47,553 nucleotides of DNA from Pseudomonadota bacterium. GTDB lineage: Bacteria > Pseudomonadota > Gammaproteobacteria > Burkholderiales > Ferrovaceae. Shown here one piece after another: positions 7,544-15,242 of this stretch; the first letter of the stretch is position 1; each line of letters starts with the position of its first letter. The stretch is taken from positions 1-47,553 of the forward strand of contig JAKABO010000016.1 in the NCBI GenBank assembly GCA_021796835.1, given 5' to 3'. The notes below the pieces were generated by a model, which saw only the letters and a list, made by a program, of their open reading frames with translations, had not been told where the DNA came from and ran no database searches. The position numbers and the translations under genes are program-made.

Positions 7544-8919
7544 ACACAATGCGCGGAGTCGGATTGCAGGGTTGGTTCAATACGTCACCTCGCTTTCGGA
7601 GATTGAATTTGCTCATTTTTCGTTTGACACCTCGAGGATTGCGCTTGCCGCGGCTGGTGACGGCGCGAACGGAGGCGATTTCGCGCAGGACGCTGTCGAG
7701 CCAGGATTTGCGCTGCTCAGGGGGGAATAGCGCTGGCGGCTGGAAGGCGGCGCTTGAGCACGCGCACCGCATGGATGAACGACAGGTCCTCCGAACTCTG
7801 TGCGGTTCTGGCAGCCGCCTCGGTCATCAGGCGGCGAATGGCGGCATGAGCAATCAGCAGCGCATAGAACTCCTGTTCCACCAATTCCGGGCGCTTGCTG
7901 CGCAAAACGACAGCACGGTCGGCCAGATGCACCTTGAATTCGTCGAATGTCTGCTCGATCGTCCAGCGGCGATGGTACAGCGCCGCCAGTTCGACCGCTG
8001 GCGCAGCCTCGGCTTCGAGCCAGTTGGTGATCAGGCGATAAGCAGGTTCGGGGTCGGGAATTCCGTCAAGTTGATACTCGACGACCCGCACCACCGTGCC
8101 GTTGGTCTGGTGGCGACGATCCGTGTCGCTGGGATACAGGGTGGTCAGGTACGAGCCGTCGGCGAGGGAGCGTTCGCAGGGCAGGCGCAGGTTCTTCTTG
8201 ACCCGGAACAACAACTTGGCGCCGGTCTTGCAGGCGCGCTGCCAGAAAGGGAAGCCGAAGAAGTTGCGGTCGGCGGTGACCACCATGGAAGCATCCGCCT
8301 GATCGATGACTGCTTCAGCCAAGGTCAGTTCGCCGGTCTTATAGGGGCCGTGGCTGGCGAAGCACAAGGTGTGCGTGCCACATTCCGCGAGCGCGACAAA
8401 GCGCAGTTGCGGAAATGCGGACTCCCCGCGCGAGGCGGCCGGGTAACCGAAGGTGCCGGCGTTGGCGGCTTCATCGGGCATGTCCAGGGTGGAGCCGTCG
8501 ATCGCCATCAGCCGCAAGCCGCGATAGCACACACCCGGCATGTCTGCCGGGCCGTGCGGACGCACCTGCTCCTGGTACAGGTCCCGCAAGGGTGCCGCCC
8601 CCACCTGCTCGCGGGCTTGCGAGATGGCGCCCTTGGTGACCGTGGCCTTGGCAACGCCTTCATCCCCCAGCAACTGGCGCAGCCCTTCAACCACCAGTCG
8701 CAGGACTTCTTCGTAGGCGACGTCGGCGTACAACACCATCGCCATCACAAAATACACCAGCACTTCGTGGGGCAACCCGCGCTTGCGTTTGCTCTGCGCG
8801 CCGTGCGCCACCAGCACCGCCCGCACTTTTTCTACCGGGCAATTCAACGCCAGGTAGCCTACCGTCAGATAATCTGCCAGCCTTGCTCCTGTCGACAACT
8901 CCGCCTTCGTTCTCGCCAT
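7536..8919 (-). pseudogene. IS4-family DDE transposase, frameshifted near its 3' end
   Basis: The intact first frame runs from ATG 8919 to a TGA at 7717 (400 residues). It has an IS4-type N-terminal domain, the first catalytic Asp in AIDGSTLD, the second in TADRNFF and the Glu in YHRRWTIEQTFDEFK. All three catalytic acids are present. After ...SAIPP the frame stops in a run of six C. Skipping one C continues in frame as PEQRKSWLDSVLREIAS to 7536, with the RGVKRKMSKF tail usual for this transposase group. Five C would restore the protein, so a one-base insertion has removed about 60 C-terminal residues. A sequencing error or programmed +1 slippage are alternatives. An RBS-like AGGAGGTGTGAC precedes the start. 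Confidence 0.85.
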
Positions 8920-8967
8920 GTCACACCTCCTGTTGGTAACATGGGTGAGATGATGACAGAAAACGAG

Positions 8968-8985
8968 TTATCTAAACAGTATTGG
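8968..8985 (-). repeat. Right terminal inverted repeat of the IS
   Basis: TTATCTAAACAGTATTGG on the plus strand, the perfect complement of the left end. Confidence 0.93.
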
Positions 8986-8993
8986 TCTTAAAT
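8986..8993. repeat. Right target-site duplication of the IS (TCTTAAAT)
   Basis: An exact copy of 7518-7525, immediately outside the right inverted repeat. Confidence 0.9.
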
Positions 8994-9096
8994 CACAAGA
9001 ATACAGCGTCGATAACATCCTTGGCGCAACGAGTTCACCACAGTTGCCGCACAACCGGTTGGAGTTTTTTCCGGACTTCGCCACTCATGATCGTCA

Positions 9097-9128
9097 CCAT
9101 CTTGGTCGGAATATTCCGACCAAGATGG
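9097..9128. repeat. Perfect 32-bp palindrome with an additional half-site
   Basis: CCATCTTGGTCGGAAT followed at once by its exact reverse complement (centre 9112/9113). The half-site TTGGTCG occurs at 9102-9108, inverted at 9117-9123, and again at 9134-9140, 32 bases from the first copy. With no spacer it is a poor hairpin, so a dimeric regulator site or a recombination site is more likely. No matching regulator gene is in the window. Confidence 0.8.
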
Positions 9129-9152
9129 GGCCGTTGGTCGATTTTCGTGCAA

Positions 9153-9226
9153 AGGACAATCCCAGGACAATCAGAACGAGACAATTTGAGAACGTATGAG
9201 AAATAATAGGACAATTCTAGGACACT
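9153..9226 (+). repeat. AGGACAAT iteron-like direct repeats
   Basis: Exact AGGACAAT copies start at 9153, 9164 and 9208; variants are GAGACAAT (9178) and AGGACACT (9219). Two neighbouring pairs are spaced 11 bases start to start, about one helical turn. They lie between the palindrome and the DnaA boxes. Short phased repeats next to DnaA boxes are typical of iteron-type plasmid origins. Confidence 0.6.
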
Positions 9227-9245
9227 GCCGCCTCGCAATCGGGCG

Positions 9246-9277
9246 TTATCCACATGCGAAATTGATGGTGTGGATAA
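9246..9277. promoter_or_regulatory. Inverted pair of perfect DnaA boxes (origin-like)
   Basis: TTATCCACA at 9246-9254 and TGTGGATAA at 9269-9277, each an exact consensus DnaA box, facing each other 14 bases apart. With the iterons to the left they look like an origin of the integrated element. No Rep gene is seen in the window, so the origin would depend on a protein encoded further left, or be a remnant. Confidence 0.55.
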
Positions 9278-9314
9278 CTTGAAATCGTCTGAAACCCAAT
9301 ACTGGCGTAGGTTT

Positions 9315-9405
9315 TGGCGGAGAGGGCGGGATTCGAACCCGCGTTAGGGTATTACCCTAAACACGCTTTCCAGGCGTGCGACTTAAACCGCTCATCCACC
9401 TCTCC
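9315..9405 (-). tRNA. serX: tRNA-Ser (anticodon GGA)
   Basis: On the minus strand GGAGAGG (from 9405) pairs with CCTCTCC (9325-9319). The discriminator is G and CCA is encoded (9317-9315). The anticodon loop is CTGGAAA, giving GGA. The long variable arm (TAGGGTAATACCCTA) and GGTTCGAATCC T-arm mark a serine tRNA. It starts 8 bases after the rpmG stop, so it is probably co-transcribed with rpmB-rpmG and trimmed out. Its 3' end faces the accessory island, the usual position of an integrase attachment site. Confidence 0.96.
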
Positions 9406-9413
9406 GGGTGAGA

Positions 9414-9569
9414 TTATTTGATCTTGGCTTCTTTGTAGGGGACATGCTTGCGGGCGACGGGATCAAATTTCTTGATTTCCATCTTCCCGGGCATGGTTTT
9501 CTTGTTCTTGGTGGTGGTGTAGAAATGACCGGTACCAGCGGTCGATTCCAGTTTGATCTTGTCACGCAT
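9414..9569 (-). CDS. rpmG: 50S ribosomal protein L33
   Basis: A 51-residue protein, [20 protein letters not shown] to [10 protein letters not shown], of normal length for bacterial L33, a small 50S subunit protein near the E site. It is the Cys-free (zinc-independent) form. ATG 9569 has AAGGAG about 10 bases upstream. It follows rpmB by 20 bases and precedes tRNA-Ser by 8, a compact ribosomal protein-tRNA unit read leftward. Confidence 0.97.
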   Translation of the reverse strand: MRDKIKLESTAGTGHFYTTTKNKKTMPGKMEIKKFDPVARKHVPYKEAKIK

Positions 9570-9589
9570 GTAGAGAATTCTCCTTGGAA

Positions 9590-9826
9590 TTAGCCTTGCA
9601 GAGCCGTTCCACCCAACTCGGCGAGAACGACCTCGATGCCTTTCTTGTCGATCAGGCGAAGTCCCGCATTGGAAACGCGCAGTCGGATCCAGCGGTTCTG
9701 ACTTTCGAGCCAGAAACGACGATATTGCAGATTGGGTAGAAAACGCCGTTTGGTTTTGTTATTGGCGTGGGACACATTGTGGCCAACCATGGGTTTTTTC
9801 CCGGTGACCGCGCAGACGCGTGCCAT
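9590..9826 (-). CDS. rpmB: 50S ribosomal protein L28
   Basis: 78 residues, [20 protein letters not shown] at the N-terminus with [12 protein letters not shown] and [16 protein letters not shown], which matches full-length L28 of the large ribosomal subunit. No Cys-pair zinc site is seen apart from C5. It is the first gene of rpmB-rpmG-tRNA-Ser. Its promoter must lie in the 300-base gap shared with kup, which runs the other way. Confidence 0.97.
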   Translation of the reverse strand: MARVCAVTGKKPMVGHNVSHANNKTKRRFLPNLQYRRFWLESQNRWIRLRVSNAGLRLIDKKGIEVVLAELGGTALQG

Positions 9827-10027
9827 GTTGTAACTCCCGTATTAAAGTGTATGGACAAGGTTAAACGAGAATTATCGCATGAAATATCCGGTTTCGGCAA
9901 CAACCAATTCACGGCCCCGCCGGTCCCATGAAAAAATCCGTCAGAAGGCCCTCCCCTCCAACAGTTTCGGTTCTGAAGACGTCTGCGGCACTGCGCGCCC
10001 GCCTTGACCATGCCACGGCCGCGATGC

Positions 10028-10036
10028 TGCTACAAT
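10028..10036 (+). promoter_or_regulatory. Probable extended -10 promoter of kup
   Basis: TGCTACAAT is a good extended -10 (TGnTAYAAT), 86 bases before the kup start. A TTGACC at 10004-10009 is 21 bases away, too far for a standard -35, so the extended -10 would carry the promoter. I saw nothing else certain in the 9827-10121 gap. Confidence 0.4.
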
Positions 10037-10121
10037 CCGGGGGGACAAGGTCGGGTTGGCCACCGGATTCCCGTCGTTCCAACAGCACAGCATTTGACTG
10101 GATACTCAGGAATTGCCCATC

Positions 10122-11987
10122 ATGAGTCGTACGCAAAGCAAACCAGGTCTCGGTGTCATGGGACTATCAGCACTGGGAATCGTTTTTGGCGATATCGGGA
10201 CGAGCCCGCTGTATACCTTCAAAACCATTCTCAACATGACGGGTAACATGCCTGCACCCGACGTCATCCTCGGAATACTTTCACTGATTCTATGGACGCT
10301 CGTCATCGTCACCTCAGTGAAATACATAGGCTTTGCGATGCGAATCGACAATGACGGGGAAGGCGGGGTTCTTGCCCTGATGTCCTTGCTGGCCGTCAAG
10401 AAACACCGGAGGCCGACGATCGTTGCCATCGGATTATTTGGAGCCGCACTGATTTATGGCGATGGAGCGATCACGCCAGCCATTTCGGTTCTTTCTGCGC
10501 TCGAAGGATTGAATATTGCCACACCGTCCCTCGGCCCCTATGTTCTGCCCGCCTCAGTGGCAATTCTCGTTGCACTCTTCGCCATCCAGCCTCTTGGCAC
10601 AGAGCGAATTGGCAAGGCATTTGGCCCGATTATGGCGGTCTGGTTTTTCTCGATTGCAATCCTTGGCCTGTGGGGGATTTCCCGGCACCCGGCCGTCCTG
10701 GTTGCTCTGAACCCGATTTACGGCATTCGTTTCCTTTTCTCAAACGGGTTCACGAGTTTTCTTGTGTTGGGCGGGGTCTTCCTGTGCGTGACGGGTGCAG
10801 AGGCACTCTATGCTGACATGGGGCATTTCGGCCCCCGTCCAATCAGACTTTCCTGGTCGGCCATCGTACTCCCCAGCCTGGCGCTGAATTATGCGGGTCA
10901 GGCCGCCATCGTACTCGGCGGTGCATCCACGACCGATAATATTTTTTATCAGTTGTGTCCGGGTCCCATTCTCATCCCCTTCATAGTTCTGGCAACGATC
11001 GCAACCATCATTGCCAGCCAGTCGATCATCACGGGGGCATTCTCGATGACCCGTCAGGCAATCCAGTTGGGCTGGTTACCGCGCGTTCGGATCGCCCAGA
11101 CTTCCGCGGAAGGTTACGGACAGATCTATGTCGGAATCATCAATTGGTTGCTCATGATTGCCACGGTCAGCCTGACACTGTTCTTTGGGAAGTCTGATAA
11201 CCTGGCTGCGGCCTACGGAATTGCTGTTTCGCTGACCATGCTCATGACCTCCGCACTTCTTTTCATTGCCATGCGCGAGATTTGGGGTTGGAGTCTGTTC
11301 GCGAGTGGCTCAGTTGCCGGTGCCTTTCTTTGCATTGATGCCAGTTTTTTCGTTGCAAACCTCACGAAGATCGCTGACGGCGGTTATGTACCGCTGCTTC
11401 TCGCCAGCCTGATCTACGGGATAATGTGGGTCTGGCACACCGGTTCGACGGCGGTCGTGCAAACCCTCAGCGAGCGGGGCATCCCGGTCAGAAAGTTCCT
11501 GGAGTCGGTCGTATCCCGCAAAATCCCCCGGGTTCCCGGCACCGCCGTTTTTCTGACCCGGACATTGTCCGAAACTCCCCCGGTCATGGTTTGGCATGTC
11601 CTGCGCAACCGCGCGTTACACGAAAATCTGGTTGCTCTCACCGTCGTGTCGGAATCCGTTCCATGGATCGAAAATTCCAGCCGTCTGTCATTGACGGAAA
11701 TTGAGCCCAATTTCTGGCGCGCAACGGCAAGGTATGGATTCATGGAGAGACCGGACATTCCTGAGGTGCTTGGGCGCGCACTCGAGCAAAGTTGCCCCGT
11801 TCAGGCAGACGATGTCGTCTACTATGTCGGGCATGAAACGATTCTTGGCAGGGAAGACGGCAGAGGGCTACCTCTCTGGCTGGTAGCGGTCTTTGCCTGG
11901 ATGGAAAGAAATTCCGTCCACGTCACGGACTTCTTCAGACTACCGAGTGACGGTGTGGTCGAAATTGGACGACAGATCGCCATCTGA
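10122..11987 (+). CDS. kup: Kup-type potassium uptake protein
   Basis: A low-affinity K+/H+ symporter of the inner membrane, 621 residues (family about 620-630). The signature GIVFGDIGTSPLYTFK lies near residue 20. DNDGEGGVLALMSLL, YGDGAITPAISVLSA and SIITGAFSMTRQAIQLGWLPR follow, typical of the 12-helix KUP core. The last 150 residues form the short cytoplasmic domain. I chose ATG 10122 because AGGAA lies 9 bases upstream; the earlier in-frame TTG 10113 has no ribosome site. It is monocistronic, between rpmB and the second tRNA-Ser. K+ import matters in acidophiles, which keep an inside-positive potential, but that link is inference. Confidence 0.95.
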   Translation: MSRTQSKPGLGVMGLSALGIVFGDIGTSPLYTFKTILNMTGNMPAPDVILGILSLILWTLVIVTSVKYIGFAMRIDNDGEGGVLALMSLLAVKKHRRPTIVAIGLFGAALIYGDGAITPAISVLSALEGLNIATPSLGPYVLPASVAILVALFAIQPLGTERIGKAFGPIMAVWFFSIAILGLWGISRHPAVLVALNPIYGIRFLFSNGFTSFLVLGGVFLCVTGAEALYADMGHFGPRPIRLSWSAIVLPSLALNYAGQAAIVLGGASTTDNIFYQLCPGPILIPFIVLATIATIIASQSIITGAFSMTRQAIQLGWLPRVRIAQTSAEGYGQIYVGIINWLLMIATVSLTLFFGKSDNLAAAYGIAVSLTMLMTSALLFIAMREIWGWSLFASGSVAGAFLCIDASFFVANLTKIADGGYVPLLLASLIYGIMWVWHTGSTAVVQTLSERGIPVRKFLESVVSRKIPRVPGTAVFLTRTLSETPPVMVWHVLRNRALHENLVALTVVSESVPWIENSSRLSLTEIEPNFWRATARYGFMERPDIPEVLGRALEQSCPVQADDVVYYVGHETILGREDGRGLPLWLVAVFAWMERNSVHVTDFFRLPSDGVVEIGRQIAI

Positions 11988-12057
11988 CCCCCTATTCGCC
12001 AGTTCGTATAACCCTGGCTACTGGGCAGAGGCGCATATTTCACGACCCGCCACTATC

Positions 12058-12150
12058 TGGCGGAGAGAGAGGGATTCGAACCCTCGATGCAGTTTTTGAC
12101 CGCATGCTCCCTTAGCAGGGGAGTGCCTTCGACCACTCGGCCATCTCTCC
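12058..12150 (-). tRNA. serV: tRNA-Ser (anticodon GCU)
   Basis: The minus-strand 5' end GGAGAGA (12150) pairs with TCTCTCC, with discriminator G and encoded CCA at 12060-12058. The anticodon loop CTGCTAA gives GCU. It has a long variable arm and a GGTTCGAATCC T-arm. It starts 18 bases after the aspartokinase stop, so it is probably processed from that transcript. Confidence 0.96.
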
Positions 12151-12168
12151 GATCTAACTCAGGCGACA

Positions 12169-13416
12169 TTATCGCTCAATTGGAGAATTTGCGCTATCGA
12201 GGCCAAAGGCTTTATGAAGGGTTCGGACAGCCAGTTCCATGTATTTTTCGTCGATCACCACAGAAATCTTGATTTCCGAAGTGGAAATCATCTGAATATT
12301 GATGCCTTCCTCGGCCAGGGTACGGAACATCAGGCTGGCCACGCCCGCATGAGACCGCATGCCTACCCCCACGATGGAAATCTTGCAAATCTTGCAATCA
12401 CCCTGAACTTCCCGGGCTCCAGTCTGGGGTTTGATGGACTGAGTCAAAATATCCAGGGTTTTCTGGTAGTCATTACGATGCACCGTGAAAGAAAAGTCCG
12501 TGGAACCATCCACCCCCGTATTCTGGATAATCATGTCCACATCGACATGGGCTTCACCCACGGGCGATAAAATGGCATGGGCAATTCCTGGGCGATCAGG
12601 CACGCCCAGCAACGAGAGTTTGGCCTCATCGCGGTTGAACGCAATACCTGAAATAATGGGTTGTTCCATGGTTCTATTATCCTCGAAGGTAATCAAGGTG
12701 CCTTCATTGTCGTTTTCCGAAAAACTCGATAACACCCGCAACTTGACCTTGTATTTCCCGGCAAATTCCACAGAGCGGATTTGCAACACTTTCGATCCCA
12801 AACTGGCCATCTCCAGCATTTCCTCGAACGTGATGGTCGCCAAACGACGGGCCTCTGGCACGATGCGCGGATCCGTGGTGTACACCCCATCCACATCCGT
12901 ATAGATTTGGCACTCATCGGCCTTGAGGGCCGCCGCGATCGCCACCCCGGTCGTATCCGACCCTCCGCGCCCCAAGGTCGTGATCTCCCCTCCTTCTGTC
13001 ACTCCCTGAAAGCCCGCGACCACGAGGACAGTTCCGGCAGCGATGTCCGCTAGCAAACGATCGGCCTGAATATCCAGTATCCTGGCCTTGGTATGGGCAT
13101 CATCGGTCAGGATGCGCACTTGTCCCCCGGTATAACTGCGCGCGGGAATCCCCAGTTCCTTGATGGCCATGGCCATCAAGGCGATGGTGACCTGTTCTCC
13201 GGTGGAGACCAGAACATCCAATTCGCGTCCATCGGGCCGAGGGTTGATTTCCTTCGCCAACCGAATGAGGCGGTCCGTTTCCCCACTCATCGCAGACACA
13301 ACCACCACGATCTGGTGTCCCTGGGCATGAAACCGGGCCACCCGCTCCGCCACTTTCCTGATGCGGTCGGGATTGGCAACGGAAGTGCCTCCATATTTTT
13401 GTACAATCAATGCCAT
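12169..13416 (-). CDS. lysC: Aspartate kinase
   Basis: Phosphorylates aspartate, the first step towards lysine/diaminopimelate, threonine and methionine. It has 415 residues, the size of a lysine/threonine-regulated single-function enzyme. The N-terminus MALIVQKYGGTSVANPDRI carries the kinase signature. VSAMSGETDRL, STGEQVTIALMAMA, GFQGVTEGGEITTLGRGGSDTT and YTDVDGVYTTDPR follow. The C-terminal 150 residues carry two ACT domains (LLGVPDRPGIAHAIL, ISIVGVGMRSHAGVASLMF) for feedback inhibition. It is divergent from the radical SAM gene and followed by tRNA-Ser(GCU). Confidence 0.96.
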   Translation of the reverse strand: MALIVQKYGGTSVANPDRIRKVAERVARFHAQGHQIVVVVSAMSGETDRLIRLAKEINPRPDGRELDVLVSTGEQVTIALMAMAIKELGIPARSYTGGQVRILTDDAHTKARILDIQADRLLADIAAGTVLVVAGFQGVTEGGEITTLGRGGSDTTGVAIAAALKADECQIYTDVDGVYTTDPRIVPEARRLATITFEEMLEMASLGSKVLQIRSVEFAGKYKVKLRVLSSFSENDNEGTLITFEDNRTMEQPIISGIAFNRDEAKLSLLGVPDRPGIAHAILSPVGEAHVDVDMIIQNTGVDGSTDFSFTVHRNDYQKTLDILTQSIKPQTGAREVQGDCKICKISIVGVGMRSHAGVASLMFRTLAEEGINIQMISTSEIKISVVIDEKYMELAVRTLHKAFGLDSANSPIER

Positions 13417-13578
13417 GACGACAACCTAACAGTTGGGCTGGCGGACAATTTTACAGGAAATCATGGATACTGGCAGAATGGAGCATATGCGCACCATTAT
13501 GCTCTCACTCCATTCCCAAGACGATGGTATCTCAAGCCGACATCGTTGCCTTGAGACACCGGCCATGCTCAGGACCCC

Positions 13579-14430
13579 ATGACAGAGATCCAATTGAGTT
13601 TTACAGACCATAACCGCCCCTTTTTCGGCCTGAAAACGGTCTATCCCGTCGTTTCCCGTCGTGCTGGTGGGGTATCCGTGGGAATCAACCTGAACCAGAA
13701 CAATGCCTGCAACTGGGCTTGCGAGTATTGTCAGGTACCGGGTCTGGTGCGCGGCAAAGCCGCCCCCACCGACCTGAACCAACTGGAACGGGAATTGAAT
13801 TTCCTGCTGGATGCCGTAACCCAGGAAACGTTTCTGGAGACGTATGTCCCCCTTGAATTGCGCCATCTGAAAGACATTGCCTTTTCAGGGAACGGGGAGC
13901 CGACCAGTTCGGATCAGTTTTCCGCGGCCATGGATATTGCCCTGCGAGCCCTGGAACAACGCCCACTGTTACGTTCAGTCAAAATCATCACCATCACGAA
14001 CGGCAGTCATGTGCAGGAACCTGCGGTACTCCATGCCCTGGAGAATTCCGCAAAACGGGGCGGAGAACTCTGGTTCAAGATCGACCGTGGTTCATCTGAA
14101 GATATCTGGCAGGTCAATCAAATTCATCTGTCCCTCCAACTGATACAACATCGACTGGCAACCATCGCACCGCATTGCCCCACCTGGATTCAGACCTGCA
14201 TGACGGCACGGGATGGTGCGATGCCTTCAATGGAGGAAGTACAGAGATACCTGGACTTCATTCATCACATAAAAGATGCGGAGATTCCCATCAAGGGCAT
14301 CCTGCTGTACACTTTGGCGCGTCTTTCCCTGCAACCTGGCGGAACGCGTCTGAGCGCAATTCCGGAAACCTGGTTGGCGGCGTTGGCAGAAAAAATCGAA
14401 TCCCTCGGCGTCCCTGTTGTCACTGTCTGA
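13579..14430 (+). CDS. Radical SAM protein, substrate unknown
   Basis: 283 residues. The [4Fe-4S]-binding motif is CNWACEYC near residue 43 (Cx3Cx2C), so it should cleave S-adenosylmethionine to a deoxyadenosyl radical. GNGEPTSS near residue 100 is the SAM-binding GGE-like motif, and KIITITNGSHV the next strand. It ends soon after the barrel (KIESLGVPVVTV), without the extra C-terminal cluster domain of SPASM proteins. The ATG at 13579 has AGGA 8 bases upstream. It stands alone, divergent from aspartokinase, with the tRNA-Arg promoter inside its last codons. Family members are conserved in proteobacteria, and I know of no proven reaction. Confidence 0.85.
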   Translation: MTEIQLSFTDHNRPFFGLKTVYPVVSRRAGGVSVGINLNQNNACNWACEYCQVPGLVRGKAAPTDLNQLERELNFLLDAVTQETFLETYVPLELRHLKDIAFSGNGEPTSSDQFSAAMDIALRALEQRPLLRSVKIITITNGSHVQEPAVLHALENSAKRGGELWFKIDRGSSEDIWQVNQIHLSLQLIQHRLATIAPHCPTWIQTCMTARDGAMPSMEEVQRYLDFIHHIKDAEIPIKGILLYTLARLSLQPGGTRLSAIPETWLAALAEKIESLGVPVVTV

Positions 14431-14447
14431 ACAAATAATGCTATAAT
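14417..14447 (+). promoter_or_regulatory. Promoter of tRNA-Arg
   Basis: TTGTCA (14417-14422), a 19-base spacer, and TGCTATAAT (extended -10, 14439-14447). The start would fall about 14455, two bases before the mature tRNA. The -35 lies inside the 3' end of the radical SAM gene. Confidence 0.65.
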
Positions 14448-14456
14448 CCTTCGGAT

Positions 14457-14533
14457 GCGCCCGTAGCTCAGTTGGATAGAGTACTTGGCTACGAACCAAG
14501 GGGTCGTGGGTTCGAATCCTGCCGGGCGCGCCA
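14457..14533 (+). tRNA. argV: tRNA-Arg (anticodon ACG)
   Basis: 77 bases including encoded CCA. GCGCCCG pairs with CGGGCGC, with discriminator G. The anticodon stem-loop TTGGCTACGAACCAA gives ACG, whose A34 is normally edited to inosine. The T-arm is GTGGGTTCGAATCCTGC. Decayed mobile DNA (toxin fragment, antitoxin) lies directly downstream, as expected for a tRNA integration hot spot. Confidence 0.97.
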
Positions 14534-14561
14534 ATGAATCAATGGGTTAGGTGATGTTTGC

Positions 14562-14710
14562 CTAGCCCATTTTTCTTTTGAAGGGACTTTGAAGGGACTT
14601 GGCTTTTTCCCTGAACAGCATTTCCAGGCTGGCGTTCGCCCGGTTTCTCTCGTCGGTGATCAGATTCAAGGCATCCAGAAAACCAAGGAAGCCGTGGAGT
14701 TTGCAACCCT
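14562..14710 (-). pseudogene. C-terminal coding fragment of an unidentified protein
   Basis: A minus-strand frame without stops reads about GCKLHGFLGFLDALNLI, then TDERNRANASLEMLFREK, and ends KRKMG at TAG 14564-14562. It has an amphipathic, protein-like character. It runs head-on into the toxin fragment on the other strand, with no start codon of its own in good context. I take it as a remnant joined to the toxin locus by deletion. The opposite strand is also open here, so chance is possible. Confidence 0.3.
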
Positions 14711-14938
14711 TGAATGGGTGATCGTAGAAATCCGCAAGTTGACAATTATTCCTATGAGGATGACGACGGCAGGACCTACCGTGCAGTCTATACAGTCAGG
14801 TTCGGCAACGCGGTCTATGTTCTGCATTGTTTTCAAAAGAAATCGCATAAGGGTATCGAAACACCCAAGCAGGACATCGACCTGATTCGTGATAGATTGA
14901 AATTGGCGCAGAATCACGCGGAAGGAGTGAAGAAATGA
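14700..14938 (+). pseudogene. Truncated HigB/RelE-type (phage Gp49-like) toxin
   Basis: The last 60 or so residues are unmistakable: DGRTYRAVYTVRFGNAVYVL, then HCFQKKSHKGIETPKQDIDLI, the C-terminal half of Gp49-type HigB toxins (mRNA interferases that act on the ribosome). The stop TGA 14936-14938 overlaps the antitoxin ATG in ATGA, the usual toxin-first order. Upstream the frame is lost. Family-like pieces (QPLNG, VIVEIRK) appear in the two other frames just before it, pointing to small indels. The rest of the N-terminal half cannot be found and is replaced by unrelated sequence next to tRNA-Arg. The only in-frame ATG (14714) lacks a ribosome site. The toxin is therefore probably inactive. 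Confidence 0.7.
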
Positions 14939-15222
14939 GTAACATCGAACATGGGAGCATCAACGTATATGCCGATCTCGGTTTGCCAAATGCGGAAGGA
15001 ATGCATATCAAGGCGCAACTGGCCGCCAAGATTGGAGACATCATCAAGCGGCGCAAATTAACACAAGTTCAGGCTGCAGAGTTGTTGGGTGTAACACAAC
15101 CGAAGTTGTCCGGTTTGCTGCGTGGGCAATTTCGCGGCATCTCTGAAGCCAAGATGCTGGAATGCCTTACCCACTTGGGTCGTGATGTAGCCTTCCGTCC
15201 CATTGGCGAATTGGTCAACTAG
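14935..15222 (+). CDS. higA: HigA-type antitoxin, XRE-family helix-turn-helix
   Basis: 95 residues. SINVYADLGLPNAEGMHIKAQLA is the N-terminal signature of antitoxins paired with Gp49-type toxins. The XRE DNA-binding domain follows (IIKRRKLTQVQAAELLGVTQ, PKLSGLLRGQFRGISEAKM). It should bind its own operator and neutralise the toxin. Its ATG overlaps the toxin stop by four bases, so translation was coupled. The antitoxin is intact while its toxin is broken, a common end state of a decaying module. No promoter of its own is evident. Confidence 0.9.
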   Translation: MSNIEHGSINVYADLGLPNAEGMHIKAQLAAKIGDIIKRRKLTQVQAAELLGVTQPKLSGLLRGQFRGISEAKMLECLTHLGRDVAFRPIGELVN

Positions 15223-15242
15223 GCCGACGAGCGTCTGGCAGT

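Larger units (their letters stand above)
7526..8985 (-). mobile_element. Complete IS4-family insertion sequence (1460 bp)
   Basis: The element is bounded by perfect 18-bp terminal inverted repeats, CCAATACTGTTTAGATAA at 7526-7543 and its complement at 8968-8985, and flanked by 8-bp direct repeats. It carries one transposase gene on the minus strand. It went into the gap between the 159-aa membrane protein gene and the origin-like region. Rejoining the flanks at TCTTAAAT restores continuous intergenic sequence, so no gene was split. Exact ends and an exact target duplication suggest a recent insertion, although the transposase now carries a frameshift. Confidence 0.95.

Noticed and set aside
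7549..8991. Plus-strand frame of 480 codons across the IS
   Set aside because: It is antisense to a transposase with an intact DDE triad and runs through the right inverted repeat.
9297..9305. CCAATACTG, identical to the tip of the IS inverted repeat, near tRNA-Ser
   Set aside because: Only nine bases match and the rest of the inverted repeat is absent, so it is probably chance.
14589..14885. Plus-strand 98-codon frame before the toxin fragment
   Set aside because: It contains VIVEIRK, which fits the toxin family, but the rest does not match it and the frame leaves the conserved part. It is treated as part of the frameshifted toxin remnant, not a gene.
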